From: Streptomyces sp. NBC_00523
GTDB lineage: Bacteria; Actinomycetota; Actinomycetes; Streptomycetales; Streptomycetaceae
Length of the DNA: 64,000 nucleotides
NCBI RefSeq assembly: GCF_036346615.1
Contig: NZ_CP107836.1
Span: 6,820,001-6,884,000 of the forward strand
Reading direction: 5' to 3'
In this document: positions 11,901-20,900 of the stretch, in pieces
How the letters are laid out: every line of letters begins with the position of its first letter
Numbering within the stretch: the stretch's first letter is position 1
Made by a program: the position numbers and the translations under genes
Notes under the pieces: model-generated
The model's database searches: none
Told to the model about the DNA's origin: nothing
The model's input: the letters and a program-made list of their open reading frames with translations, nothing else

Positions 11901-14900
11901 TCAAGGTGCGCGGCTTCCGCATCGAGCCCGGCGAGATCGAGGCCGAGCTCACCGCGTACCCGGGCGTCTCCCAGGTCGCGGTGCTCGCCCGGGAGGAGCG
12001 GATCGTCGCCTACGTGGTGCTGTCGGACCCGGCCGCGGCGACCCCGGCCGCGCTCGCCGCGTACCTGGGCGAACGGGTGCCGGAGTACATGGTGCCGTCC
12101 GCGTTCGTGCTGCTCGACGCGTTGCCCCTGACGCCGAACGGGAAGCTGGACCGGGGCGCGCTGCCCGCGCCCGACGCCGGGTCCACGGGGGGCGGCCGGC
12201 CGCCGCGCACCCCGCAGGAGCAGATTTTGTGCGAGCTGTTCGCCGACGTCCTGGGCCTCGCCCGGGTCGGGGCCGACGACGACTTCTTCGCGCTCGGCGG
12301 GCACTCCCTGCTCGCCACCCGGCTCGTCTCGCGGGTCCGGGCGGCCCTCGGGGTCGAACTGGAGCTGCGCGCCCTGTTCCGGACCCCGACACCGGCCGGC
12401 CTGGCGGCGGGGCTGCGGGACGCCGGTGCCGCGCGCCGCGCACTCGTGCCCCGGCCCCGGCGTGAGATGCTGCCGCTGTCGTTCGCCCAGCGCCGCCTCT
12501 GGTTCCTCCAGCAGTTCGGGGCGCCGAGCGCCACCTACCACATGCCGCTGGCCCTGCGGCTCTCCGGAGACCTCGACCGGGACGCGCTCGGCGCCGCCCT
12601 GGCCGACGTGATGACCCGGCACGAGACCCTGCGCACGGTGTTCCCGCACACGGGCGGCATCCCGCACCAGCGCGTACTGGACACCGCCGAAGCAGGCGTC
12701 CCGCTCACCGTGCGCCCGGCCGGTGAATCCGAGGTGCCCGGGCTGCTGAGGGACGCGGCCGTGCGCGGCTTCGACCTGACCACCGAAATCCCCCTGCGCG
12801 CCGAGCTGTTCACGGTCGCGCCGGATGAACACGTGCTGCTCCTCGTCATGCACCACATCGTCGGCGACGGCTGGTCCATGGGCCCGCTCGCCCGCGACCT
12901 GGCCACCGCCTACACCACCCGGCGGAGCGGCGGGGCCCCCGAGTGGCCGCCGCTGCCGGTGACGTACGCCGACTACACCCTGTGGCAGCACGAGATCCTC
13001 GGCGACGAGAACGACGCCGACAGCCTCTTCTCGCGCCAAGTCGCCTACTGGCAGCGGACACTGGCGGGCCTGCCGGAACAGCTGCAACTCCCGGCCGACC
13101 GGCCGCGCCCGGCCGTCATGTCGTACGCCGGTGATCTGCTGGAACTCCGCATCGGCGCCGAACTGCACACCAAGATGACGGAGTTGGCGCGCCGGTCCGG
13201 AGCCACCCTCTTCATGGTGCTGCAGGCGGGTCTGGCGGCGTTGTACACGCGGTTGGGTGCGGGTACGGATATCGCGATCGGGAGTCCGATCGCGGGGCGT
13301 ACGGATGAGGCGCTGGACGATCTGGTCGGGTTCTTCGTGAACACGTTGGTGTTGCGGACGGACACGAGTGGTGATCCGGGTTTCGGTGAGCTGCTGGGGC
13401 GGGTGCGGGAGACGGCGTTGTCCGCCTACGCCCACCAGGATGTGCCGTTCGAGCATCTGGTGGAGGCGCTGAACCCGTCCAGGTCCCTGTCCCACCACCC
13501 CCTCTTCCAGACCGGTCTGGTCGTGCAGAACGCGCCGGGCGGCGGTTTCGACCTGCCGGGCCTCCGGGTCTCCGCGATGCCCGTGCTCACCGGCACCGCG
13601 CGGCTCGACCTGACCTTCGGGTTCGTGGAGGAGTACGGCCCCGACGGCGAGCCCGCCGGCCTCAGCGGTGCCGTCGAGTACAGCACCGACCTGTTCGACC
13701 GCGCGACGGTCGAGGCGCTGGCCGCCAGGTGGGCCAGGCTGCTGGCCGAGGCCGTGGAAGCGCCGGAGTGCCCGATCGGCGCCATCGATCTGCTGTCCGC
13801 CGAGGAGCGCGGCGAACTGCTGCCCGCCGTGGCGGACGAGGCGGCCGGGGCGAACCTGCCGGAGCTGTTCGCGGCACGGGTGGCGGAGGCGCCGGACGCG
13901 GTCGCGCTCGTCCGCGGTGGTGAAGAGCTGACGTACCGTCAACTCGACTGCCGTGCGAACCGGTTCGCTCATGCGTTGATCGCGCGTGGGGTGGGTCCGG
14001 AGCGGGTGGTGGCGGTGGCTCTGCCGAGGTCGGTGGAGTCGGTGGTCGCGGTGCTGGGTGTGCTGAAGGCCGGTGCGGCGTATCTGCCGCTGGACTCGGC
14101 GTATCCGCAGGCGCGGATCGCGTACATGCTGGACGATGCCCGTCCGGCGTTGGTGGTGGACGACCCGGCGATGGTGTCGGAGGGCGACTGGCCGGAGACG
14201 GACCCGCAGGTCGCGCTCGATGTGCGGAACCCGGCGTACGTCATCTACACCTCCGGCTCGACCGGCCGCCCCAAGGGTGTCGTCGTGAGCCATGCCGGTG
14301 TGTCGCGCCTGGCGGCGGTGCAGGCCGACCGGCTCGGCGTGGCGGCGGGGAGCCGGGTGCTTCAGTTCGCCTCGCCCAGCTTCGACGCGTCCTTCTGGGA
14401 CCTGTGCAGTGCGCTGCTGACGGGCGCCGCGCTCGTCCTCGCCCCCGCAGACACCCCGCTGGACGCCCTGACGGACCCCGGGCTCGCCGTCACCCATGTG
14501 ACGCTGCCGCCCTCCGCCCTCGCCGCTCTGGGTGACGCCGAGCTCACGGCCTCCACGCTGGTGGTGGCGGGGGAGGCGTGCTCGCCGGAGCTGGTCGAGC
14601 GGTGGGCACCCGGACGCCGGATGATCAACGCGTACGGCCCGACCGAGACCACGGTATGCGCGACCATGAGCGACCCGCTGGCCCCCGGGACCGGTGTGCC
14701 GCCGATCGGCCGCCCGGTCGCGGACCTCCGGACCTACGTACTGGACGAGCGGCTGCGCGCCGTAGCGCCGGGCGTGACCGGTGAGTTGTACGTGGCCGGG
14801 CCCGGCCTGGCACGCGGCTATCTGGGCCGCCCGGGCCTGACGGCGGGACGCTTCACGGCCTGCCCGTTCGGTCCGGCGGGCGCGCGGATGTACCGCACCG

Positions 14901-17900
14901 GCGACCTGGTCCGGCGCCGCGCCGACGGCGAGCTGGAGTACGCAGGCCGCGCCGACCAGCAGATGAAGGTGCGCGGCTTCCGCATCGAGCCGGGCGAGGT
15001 CGAGGCCGCGCTCGCCGCGCACCCCGGCGTCGCCCAGGCCGCCGTAGTGGCCCGGGACGACCGGCTCGTCGGCTACGTGGTGCCGCGCCCCGCTGCGGCC
15101 GTACGCCCCGCGGAGCTGGCCGCCCACCTGCGCGAGCGGCTGCCGGACTACCTGGTGCCGTCCGCGTTCGTACTGCTCGACGTGCTCCCGCTGACGCCGA
15201 ACGGGAAGCTGGACCGGGGCGCGCTGCCCGCGCCCGAGGCCGCCTCCACCGAGGGCGGCCGGGCGCCGCGTACCCCGCAGGAGCAGATCCTCGCCGAACT
15301 CTTCGCCGAGGTCCTCGACGTGCCCCGGGTCTCCGTGGACGACGACTTCTTCGACCTGGGCGGGCACTCCCTGCTCGCCACCAGGCTGGTCGCCCGGGTG
15401 CGCACGGTGCTCGGGGCGGAGCTCGGGCTGCGCGCCCTCTTCCGGACGCCCACCGTGGCCGGCCTGGCCGGGACCCTCGCGGCGGCCGACCGGGTGCGCC
15501 CGGCGCTCACCGCGTACGAGCGGCCCGACGCGGTGCCGCTGTCCTTCGCCCAGCGCCGCCTGTGGTTCCTGCACCGTATGGACGCCACCGCCGCCACGTA
15601 CCACATCCCGCTGGCGCTCCAGCTGACCGGAACGCTCGACCGGGACGCGCTGGACCAGGCGCTGGCCGATGTGGTGGCCCGGCACGAGAGCCTGCGGACG
15701 GTGTTCCAGGAGGTCGACGGCGTACCCTGCCAGCGCCTGCTGGAACCGGCCGCCGTCCGGCTCCGGGCGCGCCCGGCCGGCGTCCCGGCGGACGAGCTGC
15801 CGCACCTGCTCGCCGAGTCCGCCCGGCAGCCCTTCGACCTGTCGGCCGAACCGCCGCTGCGGGCCGAGCTGTTCGCGGTCGCGCCGGACGAGCACGTGCT
15901 GCTCCTCGTCATGCACCACATCGCCGCAGACGGCTGGTCCACCGGGCCGCTGGCCCGCGACCTCGCCGAGGCGTACGCGGCACGCTGCGAAGGCCGGACG
16001 GCGGACCGGCCGGAACTGCCGGTCCAGTACGCCGACTACACCCTCTGGCAGCGCGACCTGCTCGGCGACGCGGCCGACCCGGGGAGCCGCTTCGCCGGAC
16101 AACTCGACTACTGGAAGCGGCAACTGGCCGATCTGCCGGAACTGCTCCCGCTGCCCACCGACCGCCCCCGCCCGGCCGTCGCAGGCTGGCAGGGCGACCA
16201 CATCGGCCTGGAACTCGACGCCGAACTGCACCGATCCCTGGCCCAGTTGGCCCGGCAGACCGGGACCAGTCTTTTCATGGTGTTGCAGGCGGGTCTGGCG
16301 GCGTTGTACACGCGGTTGGGTGCGGGTACGGATATCGCGATCGGGAGTCCGATCGCGGGGCGTACGGATGAGGCGCTGGACGATCTGGTCGGGTTCTTCG
16401 TGAACACGCTGGTGTTGCGGACGGACACGAGTGGTGATCCGGGTTTCGGTGAGCTGCTGGGGCGGGTGCGGGAGACGGCGTTGTCCGCCTACGCCCACCA
16501 GGATGTGCCGTTCGAGCATCTGGTGGAGGCGCTGAATCCGTCCAGGTCCCTGTCCCACCACCCCCTCTTCCAGACCATCCTGGCCGTGCAGAACGCCCCT
16601 AGCGGCCGGTTCTCCCTGCCCGGCCTGGACGTCACCACCTACGCCGTCGCGACCGGCACCGCGAAGTTCGACCTCGGCGTCAGCATGGTCGAGCAGTTCG
16701 GCCCGGACGGCACCCCGGCCGGGATCGTCGGCGCCGTCGAGTACGCCACCGACCTGTTCGACCGCACGACGGTCGAGGCGCTGGTCCGGCGCTGGACGCT
16801 CCTGCTGAAGGCCGTCACCGCCGACCCGGAACGGCCGATCGGCGGAATCGACCTCCTCGACGCCGACGAACGGCACCGGCTGCTGGAACGGGACAACGCG
16901 ACCGCCCGTGACGTCGAGGCGGTCCCGCTGCCCCGGGCCTTCGCGGCCCAGGTGGCGGCGACACCGGACGCGCTCGCGCTCGTCTGCGGCGACGACAAAC
17001 TGACGTATCGACAACTCGACTGCCGTGCGAACCGGTTTGCTCATGCGTTGATCGCGCGTGGGGTGGGTCCGGAGCGGGTGGTGGCGGTGGCTCTGCCGAG
17101 GTCGGCGGAGTCGGTGGTCGCGGTGCTGGGTGTGCTGAAGGCCGGTGCGGCGTATCTGCCGGTGGACCCGGCGTACCCCGAGGCCCGGATCGCCTACGTG
17201 CTCGAAGACGCCCGTCCGGCCCTCGTGGTGGACGACCCGGCGATGGTGTCGGAGGGCGACTGGCCGGAGACGGACCCGCAGGTCGCGCTCGATGTGCGGA
17301 ACCCGGCGTACGTCATCTACACCTCCGGCTCGACCGGCCGCCCCAAGGGTGTCATCGTCGGACATGGAGGCGTGGCGAGCCTGGTCGCCGGACAGATCGA
17401 GCGCTTCGCGGTCACACCCGACAGCCGGGTCCTTCAGTTCGCCTCGCCCAGCTTCGACGCCTCGGTGTCGGAGATCTGCACCGCCCTGCTCAGCGGCGCC
17501 GCCCTCGTGCTCCCCCCGGCCGCCGGGCCCCTCGCCGCACTCACCGACCCGGGCCTCGGCATCACCCACGTCACCGTGCCGCCGTCCGTCCTCGCCGCCG
17601 TGCCGGACGGGGCCGTGACCGCGTCGACGCTGGTCGTGGCAGGCGAGGCATGCCCGCCCGAGCTGGTGACACGCTGGGCGCGCGGACGCCGGATGATCAA
17701 CGCGTACGGCCCGACCGAGACCACGGTCTGCGCGACCATGAGCGACCCGCTGACCCCCGGCACCGGTGTGCCGCCGATCGGCCGGCCCATCGCCAACGCC
17801 CGGGTGTACGTCCTGGACGGCCGGCTGCGGCCGGTCCCGCCCGGCGTCATCGGCGAGTTGTACGTGGCCGGCGCGGGCCTGGCCCGGGGCTACCTCAACA

Positions 17901-20900
17901 GGCCCGGGCTGACGGCGGGCAGGTTCGTCGCCTGCCCGTACGCGCCCGGTGAGCGCATGTACCGCACCGGCGACCTGGTCCGGCGGTTGGGCGACGGACA
18001 GCTGGAGTACGCCGGCCGCGCCGACGACCAGGTGAAGGTGCGCGGCTTCCGCGTCGAGCCCGGCGAGATCGAGGCCGCGCTCGCCGCACATCCCGCCGTC
18101 GCGCAGACCGCTGTCCTCGCCCGGGACGACCGGCTCGTCGGCTACGTCGTCCCGCAGCAGGACACGGCCCGGGACAGCGGCCTCGAAGCGGACCAGGTGG
18201 GGGAGTGGCAGGACATCTACGACGCCCTGCCCATCACCCCCGGCTCCGCGCCCTTCGGTGACAACTTCGTCGGCTGGAACAGCAGTTACGACGCGCAACC
18301 CATCCCCGAGGAGCAGATGCGGGAATGGCGGGACGCCACCGTGGCCCGCATCCTCGGCCTCGAACCCCGCCGGGTCCTCGAAGTCGGCGTCGGCACCGGC
18401 CTGTTGCTCTCCCAGGTCGCACCCCACTGCGCGTCCTACTGGGCGACCGACTTCTCCGCCACCGCCATCGACGCGCTCACCGCCCAGGTCGCCCGGGAGG
18501 AACGCCTCACCGGGCGGGTGGTGCTCCAGACCCGTCCGGCGCACGACACCGACGGGCTGCCGGTCGGCGCGTTCGACACCATCGTCATCAACTCGGTGGT
18601 GCAGTACTTCCCGTCCGCCGACTACCTCGCCGACGTCATCGCCAAGCTCATGGGGCTCCTCGCCCCCGGTGGCGCGCTGTTCATCGGAGACGTACGCAAT
18701 CTGCGCCTGCTGCGTCCGCTCGCGACCGCCGTCCAGCTGCACCGCACGGCCGAGGACGCCGACCCCGCGGCCGTACGCCGTGCGGTGGAGCAGGCGGTCC
18801 GGGTGGAGAAGGAACTCCTGGTAGACCCGGACTTCTTCACCGCCCTGCGGGAACACGGCGCGGACATCGGCGCGGTCGCCGTCGAGATCAAGCGCGGCCG
18901 CCACCACAACGAGCTGAGCCGCTACCGCTACGACGTCACCCTGCACAAGGCACCGGCTGCCCCGGAGCCCGCGACCCCGGCCGCCGACCTGGCCTGGGGA
19001 CGGGACATCGCGGGCCCCGACGCCCTGCGCCACCTGCTCGCCGAGCCGCCGGCCGGCGCACTGCGGATCACCGGAGTCCCCAACAGCCGCGTCGTCCGGG
19101 AATCCGCCCTCGCCCGGGCCCTGCACGAGGAGGGCGCGGTCCTCGCGGAACTGCTGGAACGGCTGCACGCCCCGGAGCAGGGGCACGGTCTCCCCGACCC
19201 GGAGGACTTCCACGCCCTCGGCCGGGAGCACGGCCGCACGGTGTCCGTCACCTGGTCGGCCACCTCGGACGACGCCATGGACGTGGTGTTCGCCGACCCG
19301 CGTACGCCCCAAGGCTCCCCGGTCGAGTACCGCCCGGCCGGGCCCGTCGGCCGGGCGCTGTCCTCGCTGACCAACCGCCCCACCGGCAGCCGGAGCACCG
19401 GCGCCCTCCTCGGCGAACTCCGCGACTGGCTGCGCGAACGGCTCCCCGACTACCTGGTCCCGTCGGCGTTCGTGGCGCTGGACGCCCTGCCGCTGACCGC
19501 CAGCGGGAAGCTGGACCGGCGCGCACTGCCCGCGCCCGACCTCGGCCCCGCCGCGGGCGGGAGGGCACCCCGCACCCCGCAGGAGCAGCTGCTCACCGAG
19601 CTGTACGCCGAGGTGCTGGGGCTGGCCCAGGTCGGGGTGGACGACAGCTTCTTCGACCTCGGCGGGCACTCGCTGCTCGCGACCCGCCTGGCTTCCCGGG
19701 TCCGGGCCACCCTCGGCGCGGAGCTGGAGGTCCGCACCCTCTTCGAGACCCCGACCGCGGCCGGTCTGGCGGCCCGCCTCGACGGGTCCGGAGCGGCTCG
19801 CCCCGCGCTGACCGCCCGACCGCGCCCGGAGCGCGTGGAGCTGTCCTTCGCCCAGCGCCGCCTGTGGTTCCTGCACCGGATGGACGGGCCGAGCGCCACG
19901 TACAACATGCCGCTCGCGCTCAGCCTCGACGGCAGCCTCGACCGGCACGCGCTGCACGCCGCGCTGGCGGACGTCCTCGCCCGGCACGAGAGCCTGCGCA
20001 CGGTGTTCCGCGAGACCGACGGCACCCCGCACCAGGTCGTACTGCCCCCGGCCCAGGCACACCCCGCTCTGCCCGTCGTGGACCTGGACGAGAGCGCGCT
20101 CCCCGGACGCCTGGCCGAGGCGGCGCGGCGCGGCTTCGACCTGGCGGCGGAGCCCCCGGTCCGGGCCGAGCTGTTCGCGCTCGCCCCCGACCGGCACGTG
20201 CTGCTCGTCGTCGTCCACCACATCGCCGCCGACGGCTGGTCCATGGGCCCGCTCTCCGCCGACCTCGCGACCGCGTACGCCGCCCGGTGCCGCGACGAGG
20301 AACCGGCCTGGTCCCCGCTGCCCGTGCAGTACGCCGACTACACCCGCTGGCAGCGCGACCTGCTCGGCGACGCCGGCGACCCGGACAGCCTCTTCGCCCG
20401 GCAGCTCACCTACTGGCGGGACGAGCTCGCGGGCATCCCGCAGCAGCTCCAGCTCCCCGCCGACCGGCCCCGGCCGCCCGTCGCCTCGCAGCGCGGGGAC
20501 CGGGTCGTCGTCCGGCTCGACCCCGAGCTGCACCAGGCCCTGCGCGACCTCGCCACCGAACGCGGCGCCAGCATGTTCATGGTGCTCCAGGCCGGACTCG
20601 CCGCCCTGCTCACCCGGCTCGGCGCCGGTACGGACATCCCCATCGGCAGCCCGATCGCCGGCCGCACCGACCAGGCACTGGACGAGCTCGTCGGCTTCTT
20701 CGTCAACACGCTCGTCCTGCGCACCGACACCGGCGGCGACCCCGGCTTCGCCGAACTCCTCGGCCGCGTCCGGCAGAAGGCGCTCACCGCCTACGACCAC
20801 CAGGACGTGCCGTTCGAATACCTGGTGGAGGTGGCCAACCCGGTGCGGTCCCTGGCCCACCACCCGCTCTTCCAGGTCATGCTGGCCCTCCAGAACGCCC

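Noticed and set aside
5510..20863. Continuous minus-strand open frame of about 5,100 codons opposite the synthetase
   Set aside because: Antisense shadow of a GC-rich gene; composition dominated by Gly/Arg/Gln/His repeats mirroring the repeated modules, with no domain of its own.
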